A stretch of DNA of 27,368 nucleotides. Origin: Deltaproteobacteria bacterium. GTDB taxonomy: Bacteria > Desulfobacterota > DSM-4660 > Desulfatiglandales > HGW-15. Positions 6,676 through 15,589 of this stretch are shown one piece after another. The translations under genes and the position numbers were made by a program. The notes beneath the pieces were generated by a model, which saw only the letters and a program-made list of their open reading frames with translations, was not told the DNA's origin and ran no database searches. Position 1 is the first letter of the stretch, and the number at the start of each line of letters is the position of its first letter. The stretch spans positions 1-27,368 of the forward strand of contig JAFGDF010000069.1 of assembly GCA_016932235.1 (NCBI GenBank), in the 5' to 3' direction.

Positions 6676-8265
6676 ATGAGCGGAATAAAAGAAAAGAGGA
6701 AAAAAGTGGGAGATGTTTTGAAGAAAAAGGTTAATGCCATAAGCAAAGACGTGCCGCCCGGTGGATGGCAAGTAAAGGCGCGGAAGGATATTGTCCCTGA
6801 AAGAAAATACGGGTTTGAGACAGCGCCTGAACCTATACGAACGCGAGATATCAGAGAAGCGATAACGGCTGATGTGGTGGTGGTGGGTGCCGGACTGGCC
6901 GGGCTAAGCGCGGTCTTATCGGCTGCGGAGGCCGGTGCCAGGACTGTTTTAATTGAAAAGACAAACACTTATCAGGCCAGGGGCCACCACCATGCTTTCA
7001 TAGACAGCAAGCTACAAAAAAAACTGGGTATTGAAATTGACAAGGATGAGGTAATTCTCAACCTGATAAAACATTCGGCAAACAAGGCCGATCAGAGATT
7101 GATCAGAATGTGGGTGGAGGGGACGCACAAAACCGCTGACTGGCTCATAGACATGGCCGATGCCGCCGGTCTTGGTGTGAGTATATTCCAGTATCCTCCT
7201 CCGCCTTCATACAAGAACTCAGATGAATACTATCCGCAATATCTGGTTACCCATATTTTCGGGGATGGCGCCAGATCTTTAGCAAAATGCATGACGGACA
7301 ATGCGGTGAAAAAGGGGGTGGCAATACATTTTAGGACCACGGCTAAGCAGCTTCTCAGAAAAAAGAACAAAAGGGTCACCGGTCTCATCGCGCTTGATAA
7401 GGCCGGTGACTATATACAATACAACGCCAGGAAAGCGGTGGTGCTCTGTACGGGGGACTATGCCTACAACTCCGAGATGATGGCGAAATACTGTCCCCAA
7501 TCGGCCTACCTCGCATCAATGCTACGCACGTCTACGGGTGATGGACATCAAATGGCCATGTGGATCGGAGCGGTAATGGAACCGGCACCTCACGCCCCCA
7601 TAATCCACGGCCCTGCAGGCCCTCTAAGCAATTCCCCATTTTTACAGGTTAACATTAAAGGCGAACGGTTCTATAATGAAGATGTGCCTGTGCAGAGCTA
7701 TGTAAACGCCGCCGAAAGACAGCCAGGTCAAGCAGTATGGCAGGTGTTCGATTCCAAGTATCCTGAAGAGGCAATACACATGGGCATCGGCCTCGGCAAG
7801 GTTATTGAGGTAACCGAAGATACCCGCCGGCACGTTGAAAAACAATCTTTGATTGACGACACCGTTGAAGGACTGGCGGAAAAGATGAAGGTGCCCGTCG
7901 AAGCATTCACGGCGACGGTGGCCAGATACAACGAGCTGGCCCGAATGGGAAAGGATCTTGATTTCGGCAAGCGCCCGGACCGGTTGACAACGATCGATAA
8001 GCCGCCTTACTACGCAGGCAGGGGACGATACACGCTCCTGGTCGTCAATGGCGGCCTTAATGTAAATCCGCGGCTGCAGGCACTGGATAAAAACTGGGAA
8101 CCCATCCCCGGGCTGTATCTGGCCGGAAATACAATGGGTAATCGCTTTGCGGTTGATTACCCCACAATGTGCCCCGGCCTCAGCCACGGGATGGCGTTGC
8201 ACTATGGGAGGGTCGCGGGTTTAAACGCATGCAGTCTGGAGCCATGGCAGCCTGTCGTAATTTGA
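6676..8265 (+). CDS. FAD-dependent oxidoreductase, fumarate/urocanate reductase superfamily
   Basis: This is a 529-residue flavoprotein of the FAD_binding_2 family. A basic extension of about 65 residues (many Lys, no signal peptide) precedes the dinucleotide motif ADVVVVGAGLAGLSA, and LIEK ends the second strand. The middle has CTGDYAYNSEMM and TSTGDGHQMAMWIGA, typical of fumarate-reductase-like flavoproteins. KGERFYNE lies in the substrate region, and the C-terminal FAD-contact block is GLYLAGNTMGNR followed by GLSHGMALHYGRVAG. After RFYNE, where fumarate reductases usually have a TRD-type arginine, this protein reads VPVQSY, so simple fumarate may not be its substrate. There is no FMN-binding or haem domain, so the electron donor must be separate. 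It is divergent from a TRAP transporter, suggesting reduction or desaturation of the imported acid. 3-Ketosteroid-dehydrogenase-like activity is an alternative. Confidence 0.88.
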   Translation: MSGIKEKRKKVGDVLKKKVNAISKDVPPGGWQVKARKDIVPERKYGFETAPEPIRTRDIREAITADVVVVGAGLAGLSAVLSAAEAGARTVLIEKTNTYQARGHHHAFIDSKLQKKLGIEIDKDEVILNLIKHSANKADQRLIRMWVEGTHKTADWLIDMADAAGLGVSIFQYPPPPSYKNSDEYYPQYLVTHIFGDGARSLAKCMTDNAVKKGVAIHFRTTAKQLLRKKNKRVTGLIALDKAGDYIQYNARKAVVLCTGDYAYNSEMMAKYCPQSAYLASMLRTSTGDGHQMAMWIGAVMEPAPHAPIIHGPAGPLSNSPFLQVNIKGERFYNEDVPVQSYVNAAERQPGQAVWQVFDSKYPEEAIHMGIGLGKVIEVTEDTRRHVEKQSLIDDTVEGLAEKMKVPVEAFTATVARYNELARMGKDLDFGKRPDRLTTIDKPPYYAGRGRYTLLVVNGGLNVNPRLQALDKNWEPIPGLYLAGNTMGNRFAVDYPTMCPGLSHGMALHYGRVAGLNACSLEPWQPVVI

Positions 8266-8368
8266 GACACGGACTGCAAAAAAAAGAGTTCCTCATACTG
8301 CAATCTTCAGCAGTCAGGCTGGATTCCGGCCCTGTGTATATTTTTGATTAATTTCTTTGGGAACAGAT

Positions 8369-10276
8369 ATGTGCGGTATATGCGGAAAACTGGATTTCAC
8401 TTCCGATAGTATAAGCGAAGAGCTTTTGAGAAGCATGACGAGAACCTTTCCCTACCGGGGCCCTGATGACGAAGGCATATACTGCAAGCCGCCTGTCGGT
8501 CTCGGGCACCGGCGCCTGAGTATCATCGACCTCTCTCCGGCCGGGCACCAGCCCATGAGCAATGAGGACGGAAATGTATGGTTTATATTTAACGGAGAGA
8601 TATATGACTTTGAAATCATAAGGCAAGAGCTCCTTTCCAGAGGACATATATTCAAAAGCAGGACTGACTGTGAAGTCGTCATACACCTGTACGAGGAAGA
8701 GGGCATAGACTGCATTAAACGGCTTAACGGGATGTTCGCATTTGCCCTGTGGGATGAGAGCAGGAATCAGTTGTTTCTTGCAAGAGATCGTTTGGGAATA
8801 AAACCCCTCCATTATTTCTGGAACGGAAAAGCACTGATCTTCGGTTCTGAAATAAAGGCCATACTCCTTGATCCGGTTGTGCCCAGGATCATTGATCACG
8901 AGGCCCTTGAGCTTTACCTCACTCTGAACTATATCCCCGCCCCACTCTCAATCTTTAAGCATATTCAGAAACTCCCGCCTGCCAGTTACCTTCAGGCAGG
9001 CACGGACGGCATGTCGGTCAGGCCCTACTGGGATATCGGAGATAACACAGAGGAACATGAAATTATGCCCCATGGCGGGAATCTGGAAGAGTATAAAAGA
9101 CACCTTTTTGAGCTTCTTGAATCCGCGGTAAAACGAAGGCTCATCGCAGACGTTCCTCTTGGTGCTTTCCTCAGCGGTGGCATAGACTCCAGCATCATCG
9201 TGGCGCTCATGGCCAGGAACTCGAAGAAAACCGTAAAAACATTTTCCATCGGGTACAGGGACCTGCCCTCCTTTGATGAAACGGCCTATGCCAGGGAAGT
9301 CGCAGCGTTAAACAACACGGATCATTACGAGTTCAAGCTCGGTTACAGGGATATTATCGACGCCTTCCCTTCCGTGCTGGAGAACCTTGATGAACCATTT
9401 GCCGATTCATCAGCAGTCCCGACATATATTGTTTCCAGAGAAACAAAAGATCACGTTACGGTCGCCCTTTCAGGTGACGGAGGGGATGAGCTGTTTGCCG
9501 GATACAGAATGTACCAGGGTGAATACTGGGCAAAATTTTACCTGTCAATACCCGAAATAATCAGAAAAAGGCTGATTATTCCGCTGGTCAATGCGTTTCC
9601 TGATTCCCGTGATACGCCCGGACTCGAGTTAATCAGAAGGATGAAAAAATTTGCCAACGGAGTCAGCGGCTCGTTTCCGGAAAGATTCTACGCATGGCGT
9701 GAGATTTATCCTTTTTCATTGAGAAGACGATTGCTTCTGGACCCGCCCGTTTTAAACAACTACTTGAACTATATCCGCAAACAAGCCGCCTCGGAATCAG
9801 TCCGGTTTCATGGAGACATGATAAACCTCATGCTTTACATGGATGTAAAGACACTCCTGCCCAACGACATGCTTACAAAAGTTGACCGTATGAGCATGGC
9901 CAATTCACTTGAAGTCAGAGTTCCTTTTCTGGATCACACTGTTTCCGAATATGCCTTCAATCTAAAAGGGGACCTGAAATTAAAAGGAAGGAGGGGCAAG
10001 TATATACTAACGGAGACTTTCAAGGGTCTTCTTCCGCCATCAGTGCATAACAGGCCGAAACGTGGTTTCGAAATGCCCATAGGGGCCTGGCTGCGAAAAG
10101 AACTGAAATTTCTCATTGACGATTACCTGGTAAGGGATAAAATCAGAAAACAGGGCATCTTTGATTTCGACATAATCAACGAACTGGTTGACATGCACAT
10201 GAGAGGACGGCAGGATACGTCCTGGCAACTGTGGAATCTGATAGTTTTCCAGTACTGGCACATGAAATATCTGTAG
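8369..10276 (+). CDS. asnB: Asparagine synthase, glutamine-hydrolysing
   Basis: This 635-residue enzyme makes asparagine, or an amide on another carboxylate substrate, from aspartate, ATP and glutamine. The start is fixed by the catalytic cysteine, which must be residue 2 after Met removal: the ATG at 8369 gives MCGICG. A TTG 12 nt upstream in the same frame is therefore not used. The N-terminal glutaminase domain shows RGPDDEG, HRRLSIIDLS and FNGEIYD. The C-terminal synthetase domain has the PPi-loop SGGIDSS (about residues 268-275), SGDGGDELFAGY (about 367-378) and a late KVDRMSMANSLEVRVPFLD. All key motifs are intact. It lies 103 bp after the flavoprotein gene and 12 bp before the FecR gene, so it probably heads the five-gene envelope operon. 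Homologues are often found in surface polysaccharide loci, so a role in amidating an envelope compound is possible. Confidence 0.95.
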   Translation: MCGICGKLDFTSDSISEELLRSMTRTFPYRGPDDEGIYCKPPVGLGHRRLSIIDLSPAGHQPMSNEDGNVWFIFNGEIYDFEIIRQELLSRGHIFKSRTDCEVVIHLYEEEGIDCIKRLNGMFAFALWDESRNQLFLARDRLGIKPLHYFWNGKALIFGSEIKAILLDPVVPRIIDHEALELYLTLNYIPAPLSIFKHIQKLPPASYLQAGTDGMSVRPYWDIGDNTEEHEIMPHGGNLEEYKRHLFELLESAVKRRLIADVPLGAFLSGGIDSSIIVALMARNSKKTVKTFSIGYRDLPSFDETAYAREVAALNNTDHYEFKLGYRDIIDAFPSVLENLDEPFADSSAVPTYIVSRETKDHVTVALSGDGGDELFAGYRMYQGEYWAKFYLSIPEIIRKRLIIPLVNAFPDSRDTPGLELIRRMKKFANGVSGSFPERFYAWREIYPFSLRRRLLLDPPVLNNYLNYIRKQAASESVRFHGDMINLMLYMDVKTLLPNDMLTKVDRMSMANSLEVRVPFLDHTVSEYAFNLKGDLKLKGRRGKYILTETFKGLLPPSVHNRPKRGFEMPIGAWLRKELKFLIDDYLVRDKIRKQGIFDFDIINELVDMHMRGRQDTSWQLWNLIVFQYWHMKYL

Positions 10277-10288
10277 TGAGGAGAAATT

Positions 10289-11245
10289 ATGTATTCCAGA
10301 AAGATCATAAATTCATTAATTAGTTTTTATATTATTTCTCTGATTTTGTCGCCCGTCTCTTTATCCGCTGCCGATACGGACCTGTCTTCTGAGATGAAGG
10401 GCATTACGATAAAGGACGGATTTTTTGAGTCACCATTTCCGGAGGCCGGAAGTATTCAAAAAATATCCGGGACAGGGAAGCTGCTTATAGTCAGGAGGGC
10501 TGTAAAAGAAGGATTTTTCGGCAAGGAAGGCGACAAGGTATTTGAAAATGATGCCCTCTACACCGCGAGCGACTGCAGGTGCCGCGTTGTTTTCAAAGAT
10601 CATAACGTGGTAATGCTCGCTCCTGACTCCCATTTCGAGATAGACGACTTCGCGGCAAGCATCCTTCAAGGTACAAAAAAATCCTTGTTCAGCTCCGCCA
10701 AGGGGAAGGTGATTGTTTACGCTCTCCGGCTGTTCAGCTATAAAAGCTCCGTACTTGAATTCAGGACACCTACAGCCGTAATCGGTGTCAGAGGCACCAA
10801 ATTCGGCACAGAGATAGAGAAGGTCAGCGATGCGAACCGATCAAGCGGACTGGATAAAATGACAGCAGGCCTGGGTCCTCTCCTTGCACAATCAGGGGGA
10901 AGCGGGGGAAATTTTATCACAAGGATTTATGTGCTTGAGGGAGAGGTCGATGTTGCGTCCGCCATTGACAGGAGAGTAACGCGCCTGAGGCAAAACGAGA
11001 TTCTGGAAACGGACATGTCAGGCCTTGGCGAGTTGAGATATGATCCGGACAGGACAAAAATGTTCGCGGATGAAGTCCTGGCTGAAGGCATATCCCCCCC
11101 GTCTCCGAATCTGCCAAATAACAGTGAACAGAGGATTCATGAGCAGGATTTCGAGCAGATGGAAAGGATGGAAGAGATAAGACAGCAGCGTCAGATTGAA
11201 CCCCCGGAATCTCATATAGATGATCATAGCCAGCATCAATACTAG
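10289..11245 (+). CDS. Secreted FecR-domain protein
   Basis: The 318-residue protein has a Sec signal peptide at residues 1-28 (hydrophobic SFYIISLILSPVSL, then an SAA cleavage region). The FecR domain covers about 50-180. It includes GTGKLLIVRRAVKEG, a GD.VFENDALYT block, and the hallmark RTPTAVIGVRGTKFGTEI at about 159-175. The C-terminal third is low complexity and rich in Gln, Glu and His. Unlike classic FecR it has no N-terminal cytoplasmic part or adjacent sigma factor gene, so it is more likely a periplasmic or surface structural protein of the FecR fold than an anti-sigma factor. The ATG follows GAGGAG at 10278-10283. It lies 12 bp after asnB and overlaps the next gene by 26 bp, indicating an operon with coupled translation. 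Confidence 0.88.
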   Translation: MYSRKIINSLISFYIISLILSPVSLSAADTDLSSEMKGITIKDGFFESPFPEAGSIQKISGTGKLLIVRRAVKEGFFGKEGDKVFENDALYTASDCRCRVVFKDHNVVMLAPDSHFEIDDFAASILQGTKKSLFSSAKGKVIVYALRLFSYKSSVLEFRTPTAVIGVRGTKFGTEIEKVSDANRSSGLDKMTAGLGPLLAQSGGSGGNFITRIYVLEGEVDVASAIDRRVTRLRQNEILETDMSGLGELRYDPDRTKMFADEVLAEGISPPSPNLPNNSEQRIHEQDFEQMERMEEIRQQRQIEPPESHIDDHSQHQY

Positions 11246-12338
11246 GATACCGGACTTTATCCGAAAGACTGCCGGCCGGAGATCCCGTCTTGCAAATGAC
11301 ATCCCCCTTCTGCTTGCCGGTCTTTTCCTTCTCCTTATCTCAGGCGGTTGTCGCCTGGGTTATCTAATGCACGCCGCGGCAGGTCAGTACAGGCTTATCC
11401 ACGGCTCAATACGAGTTGAAGAAGCCCTGAAAGATGAAAACATTAGTCCGGATGTTAAAAAAAACCTGGAACTCGTAGCGCTGATAAAAGACTTCGGTGA
11501 AAAAGAGCTCGGCCTGAAGAAAACCGGCAATTACGAAACGGCATATCTAAACTCACGGACGGAACCGATTTATATCATATCAGCATCACCCAAGGATAGG
11601 ATGACCAGCGTGACATGGTGGTTTCCCGTTGTCGGTCGAATCCCTTATCTGGGTTTTTTCGATGCGGAAAGCGCAAGTGCAATGCGGAAAGATCTTCTTG
11701 AAAAAAATCTTGACGTATATATGGGAATCGCGGATGCCTATAGCACGCTGGGCTGGTTCAATGACCCTGTGACGCTTAACCTGCTGGAAGGGAAAACAGT
11801 CGATCTGGTGGAGACCATCCTGCACGAGATGACCCATGCCACAATATTTTTTTATGGAGAAACCGAGTTTAATGAGGGCATCGCGAATATCACGGGCAAG
11901 ATAGGCGCCATGGATTTTCTGGAAAAAAGATACGGCCTTGATAACCCTCTGGCCCTTGAGGCCAAATACATACTGAAAGACCAGAGGATCTTTTCATCCT
12001 TTCTGCGTTCTCTAATGGATAAACTGGAGCGGCTATACGGATCCTCCCTGAGTTACGAGGAGAAGCTTGAGGAAAGAGAACAGGTCTTCGGCATGGCTCT
12101 TGAAAGATGGGAAACGATGAAGGCCGGGCTGTCATCAGACCGCTTTACTGATTTCGGCAGGGGTGGGCTCAATAACGCGTATCTGCTCACAACCGGACTC
12201 TACCACAGGCATTTCCTGCTGTTTGAACATCTCCTGAGGGAAAGGAACGGCTCGATCAGGGAACTGCTTTCCTTTGTAAAAACCTGTTCGAAAGATGACC
12301 TGAACAACCTGTTAAAACAGGGACCTGATGGTGGTTAA
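11220..12338 (+). CDS. Predicted zinc aminopeptidase lipoprotein (COG4324/PF10023 type)
   Basis: This 372-residue protein matches the uncharacterised family of predicted aminopeptidases. A basic N-terminus (RKTAGRRSR) and a hydrophobic stretch lead to SGGC at residues 41-44, a probable lipobox. After the cysteine comes GYLMHAAAGQYRLI, the family's typical post-lipobox segment. The metal-binding signature is HEMTHATIFF with a downstream EFNEGIA, giving the HExxH zinc site with its third Glu ligand, so the enzyme looks active. The predicted location is the inner face of the outer membrane. The ATG at 11220 lies inside the end of the FecR gene; no other ATG, GTG or TTG precedes the lipobox. The 44-residue signal region is long. 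The last 11 bp overlap the ydbH-like gene. No substrate is known for this family; its position beside lipid-bridge genes suggests envelope work. Confidence 0.85.
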   Translation: MIIASINTRIPDFIRKTAGRRSRLANDIPLLLAGLFLLLISGGCRLGYLMHAAAGQYRLIHGSIRVEEALKDENISPDVKKNLELVALIKDFGEKELGLKKTGNYETAYLNSRTEPIYIISASPKDRMTSVTWWFPVVGRIPYLGFFDAESASAMRKDLLEKNLDVYMGIADAYSTLGWFNDPVTLNLLEGKTVDLVETILHEMTHATIFFYGETEFNEGIANITGKIGAMDFLEKRYGLDNPLALEAKYILKDQRIFSSFLRSLMDKLERLYGSSLSYEEKLEEREQVFGMALERWETMKAGLSSDRFTDFGRGGLNNAYLLTTGLYHRHFLLFEHLLRERNGSIRELLSFVKTCSKDDLNNLLKQGPDGG

Positions 12339-15300
12339 GAAAAACATCCTTGTTTATGTCGCGATTGCCCTTATCATTCTCATTACAGCTTTCGGTGGGG
12401 TGGTAGCCTATTATTACCGCAATCCCGGTTTACTGCTGCCAGTTGTTCAAAAATATGTTTTTGATTCAACCGGCCTTTCCCTTTCCTTCGAAGATCTATC
12501 TTTCACCATGAACCCCCTGCGCGTTGTCTCTTCAGGAATTACCCTTGAACGCGAAAATGCGCCTGGTGATTTTCTGATGAAAATCAGGAACCTCGATGCC
12601 ACCGCCGCTATGGAAGGGCTGTTCGGTCAAAAGATTCTTGTATTCAGGAATTTTGAGGTTACCGGTTTTTCCATTCTCATTTCAGGGGAATGGGAGATGC
12701 CGGAGATCTCCCGAAGGACGGGCAGATCATCATTTTTATCAGGGATCATTAAAGGCGCGCTCGCATTCTTTTTTTTCAGGGATGTCCGGCTCGAAGACCT
12801 GCGTCTATCCGAAGGGAACATTATCGCTTCCGGCGATAAAAAGATAGAAATCAGTGGTATCAAGGCCGATCTGAACACCAGGCATCTCCTTGAAATTTCA
12901 TGCAAAGCCCTGTTTGAATGGCAGTCGGAGGGCATAGGATTCAAGGCGCCTCAACTGGGCATGGTTACGGCTACCGCCGTATCCCTTGCGGACCCGGAAA
13001 TTAAAGGCGCCTTGTATATAAAGGACGCGGTTATTGAAGGCCCTTGCCTGAATATCGGCGATATGGACATGGAAGCCCGGGTGGTCTTTAATCATCGACT
13101 GAAAGATGCACGATTTGACTCACTGAACGTGTGCTTCGGTGGGCTGGACATTGAAAGCAGGTCAGGGGAAAAGACATTAATCGAAAATCTTCTTCTGAAA
13201 ACGACAGCGCGCTTGTCACTGAAGGAGGAAAGGGTGGACATTTACGGCTTTTCCCTTGAGGTTAATGAAACATTCAATTCTTCAGGAAAACTCGAAGCCC
13301 GCCTGGGCCCCCAGAAAGAGATCACGCTTACCGTCGATAGCTGCGTGCTGGTTCCTGATAAAATAATCAACCTGCTCCCTCGAAACATCAGGAACAACTT
13401 AGCCCCTTTCACTTTGTCCGGACCTGTCGGCCTTAAGGGTGAGATGGGCATCAGGGAAGATGTGGGGGTTGCCATCCGATGTAATCTTGAAATCTCGCTT
13501 GATAATAACGCCTATAGCATATTATATGACAATTTAAGTCTTGATGGTTTCGCCTCCGGCGAGATCAAGGCTCAGGGCATATTTCCGGATATCGGTATTG
13601 CGGCGCGGCTCAAGACCGGGAGAACCCTTTTTAAAGGTATGGGAATGACCACCGGGCCTTTTGAAACAACCGTCTCTCTTTACGGCGGCTTCCCTGGTTT
13701 TGAAATCCCGGAAATAAAGACGCATATTCCCCGTTTTTCGGTCAGCGCTTCGGGAAAAGATTTTATCGTTGATACCGTCAACATCGAGGCCCGCGACATC
13801 AGGATTGACAGAGTGGCAAACCGCTTCGTCTTCCCTGAGATCAGGATAACCTCTTCGCTTATAAAAAATCTGGAATTGGGCCTGGAACTTACGGACGATA
13901 GGAAAAAGATCCGCATCACCGGCAGCGGTACGGATCTGATCAATTCGGCCTTCGCCCTCAATCTTATACCCGCCGGATGGGAAATGGCCGGATCGGAGAC
14001 CCTGGAGATTGAAGCGGAATTAGAAGGGAAGGAAAAGTGTCTTTTTACCGCGCTCCTTGACTTTGACGGCCTGAAAATGGAAAATTCGGGCTCGGGTTTT
14101 ATTGTCGAAAATCTGGGATTTAAGACAGGGATCAACGGCGCAATCGATCTTCATACCTCCGTCATTACCGCAAAGGCGAATACGGAGACAAGTGAAGGAG
14201 AAATCCTCTATGATCGTTTCTATCTGGACCTGTTGAATAACCCTGTTTCCTCTTCCGGCGCATTTCATCTTGACCTTTCAAAGCATGCCTTCGAATTTCA
14301 CCAATTAGAGCTTATTTTTCGTGATCTTTTTTCCTTAAAGGCCCGCGGAAGCCTTAAATACCAGACTGAAGACAAGGGGATCAGGTTGGCCCTGCATCTC
14401 TCTGACACGGATATTGAACCGTTGTTTAAAAATTTCATATCGGAACCCTTTAAGGCGGAAAAACCATTTCTGAAGACGCTTGACATAGGAGGACGCATTT
14501 CAGGAGACATTGAGATCAATAACCTGAGAAACCAATGGGAGGCAAAGGGACATCTTTTCCTTAAAAATACGGACATCCGTATGTCCGGTGACGGGTATTC
14601 CACGAAGGGGATCAACCTTGACCTGCCGTTCTGGTACAGAGCGGAAAATATCGGGGTTGAAAGGTCTCTTGAGGGTAGCCTTTCCATTGAAACCATATCG
14701 GTTCCATTATTACCCGAACAGCCTTTCACGGCCGCGATCCATGTCACGCCTAACAATGTGGAGATCGGTCCCGAAAACGACCTCCTGATTCAGGGCGGCA
14801 AAATCGGCTTAGGAGAGATCACAGGCACTGCGATATTTTCCACGAGACCGCTGTTCAGGACAAGGATTGAGCTTAAAGATATCGGGATCCAACCCTTATT
14901 ATCCGGTTACATTTTACGCCCGGTGGACGGGTATATAAACGGCACACTTGACCCAGTTATCCTGAATCAAGGAACGGTTTCCAGCAAAGGTGAAATCAAA
15001 GCAACGCCCTTTTCCGGCGAAGCCATAATCTCTAATCCCGGAATTATCGGTCTTTGGAGCCCCTTTCCAGTGATCAGTTTTAATTCCAGATGGAAAGATC
15101 TGGACCTGGATCAGATGACATCCGGAACCTCTTTCGGGCGCATCCAGGGTATTTTAGAAGGATCTCTGAACGATTTTCAATTCGCCTACGGGCAGCCCCA
15201 GCGCTTCGATCTTTTGATGGAGACAGTGGAAAATAAAGGTGTTCCGCAAAGGATAAGCGTCAGGGCGATCGATAATATCGCCAAAATAGGCGGAGGGCAT

Positions 15301-15570
15301 ACTCCTTTCATGGGCCTTGCCGGGACTTTCGCATCCTTTTTCAAAGAATTCCCCTATAAAAAAATCGGCATACACGCGTCGCTGGAAAATGATGTCTTCA
15401 GGGTCAACGGAACGATGAAAGAAGACAACCATGAGTATATTATAAAAAGGAGTGGCTTTTCAGGGGTGAATGTAGTAAATCAGAATCCGGATAACCGGAT
15501 CAGCTTCAAGGATATGTTAAAACGCATTAAGCGTGTTACATCATCTGAAGGCGGCCCTGTTATAAGATAG
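12328..15570 (+). CDS. ydbH-like: AsmA/YdbH-like intermembrane lipid-transport bridge protein
   Basis: This 1080-residue protein has one N-terminal membrane helix (about 6-28) and then an almost entirely beta-stranded periplasmic region. That is the layout of AsmA-like proteins (TamB, YhdP, YdbH), which form long hydrophobic grooves carrying phospholipid between inner and outer membrane. Early family signs are LPVVQKYVFDSTGLSLSFED and MNPLRVVSSGI. Repeated strand-turn units with I.G...DP/DPVILNQG run through the body. A conserved-looking C-terminal tail reads NPDNRISFKDMLKRIKRV. E. coli YdbH is shorter (about 880 residues). I choose YdbH among AsmA relatives because a DUF1318 (YdbL) lipoprotein gene follows 19 bp later, as in E. 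coli ydbH-ynbE-ydbL. The ATG at 12328 overlaps the end of the peptidase gene. The bridge role is inferred from the family; direct proof of lipid transport would need experiments. Confidence 0.8.
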   Translation: MVVKKNILVYVAIALIILITAFGGVVAYYYRNPGLLLPVVQKYVFDSTGLSLSFEDLSFTMNPLRVVSSGITLERENAPGDFLMKIRNLDATAAMEGLFGQKILVFRNFEVTGFSILISGEWEMPEISRRTGRSSFLSGIIKGALAFFFFRDVRLEDLRLSEGNIIASGDKKIEISGIKADLNTRHLLEISCKALFEWQSEGIGFKAPQLGMVTATAVSLADPEIKGALYIKDAVIEGPCLNIGDMDMEARVVFNHRLKDARFDSLNVCFGGLDIESRSGEKTLIENLLLKTTARLSLKEERVDIYGFSLEVNETFNSSGKLEARLGPQKEITLTVDSCVLVPDKIINLLPRNIRNNLAPFTLSGPVGLKGEMGIREDVGVAIRCNLEISLDNNAYSILYDNLSLDGFASGEIKAQGIFPDIGIAARLKTGRTLFKGMGMTTGPFETTVSLYGGFPGFEIPEIKTHIPRFSVSASGKDFIVDTVNIEARDIRIDRVANRFVFPEIRITSSLIKNLELGLELTDDRKKIRITGSGTDLINSAFALNLIPAGWEMAGSETLEIEAELEGKEKCLFTALLDFDGLKMENSGSGFIVENLGFKTGINGAIDLHTSVITAKANTETSEGEILYDRFYLDLLNNPVSSSGAFHLDLSKHAFEFHQLELIFRDLFSLKARGSLKYQTEDKGIRLALHLSDTDIEPLFKNFISEPFKAEKPFLKTLDIGGRISGDIEINNLRNQWEAKGHLFLKNTDIRMSGDGYSTKGINLDLPFWYRAENIGVERSLEGSLSIETISVPLLPEQPFTAAIHVTPNNVEIGPENDLLIQGGKIGLGEITGTAIFSTRPLFRTRIELKDIGIQPLLSGYILRPVDGYINGTLDPVILNQGTVSSKGEIKATPFSGEAIISNPGIIGLWSPFPVISFNSRWKDLDLDQMTSGTSFGRIQGILEGSLNDFQFAYGQPQRFDLLMETVENKGVPQRISVRAIDNIAKIGGGHTPFMGLAGTFASFFKEFPYKKIGIHASLENDVFRVNGTMKEDNHEYIIKRSGFSGVNVVNQNPDNRISFKDMLKRIKRVTSSEGGPVIR

Positions 15571-15589
15571 AATAAAAGGAGGTAATTTT

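Noticed and set aside
7642..8202. A 186-codon minus-strand ORF inside the flavoprotein gene
   Set aside because: The opposite strand encodes conserved FAD-protein motifs over the same bases; the minus frame shows no family features.
11245..11275. A possible fourth REP-like hairpin (CCGGACTTTATCCG) in the start of the peptidase gene
   Set aside because: The stem is only about 4-5 bp and the bases are explained by the coding frame; similarity to the core is probably chance.
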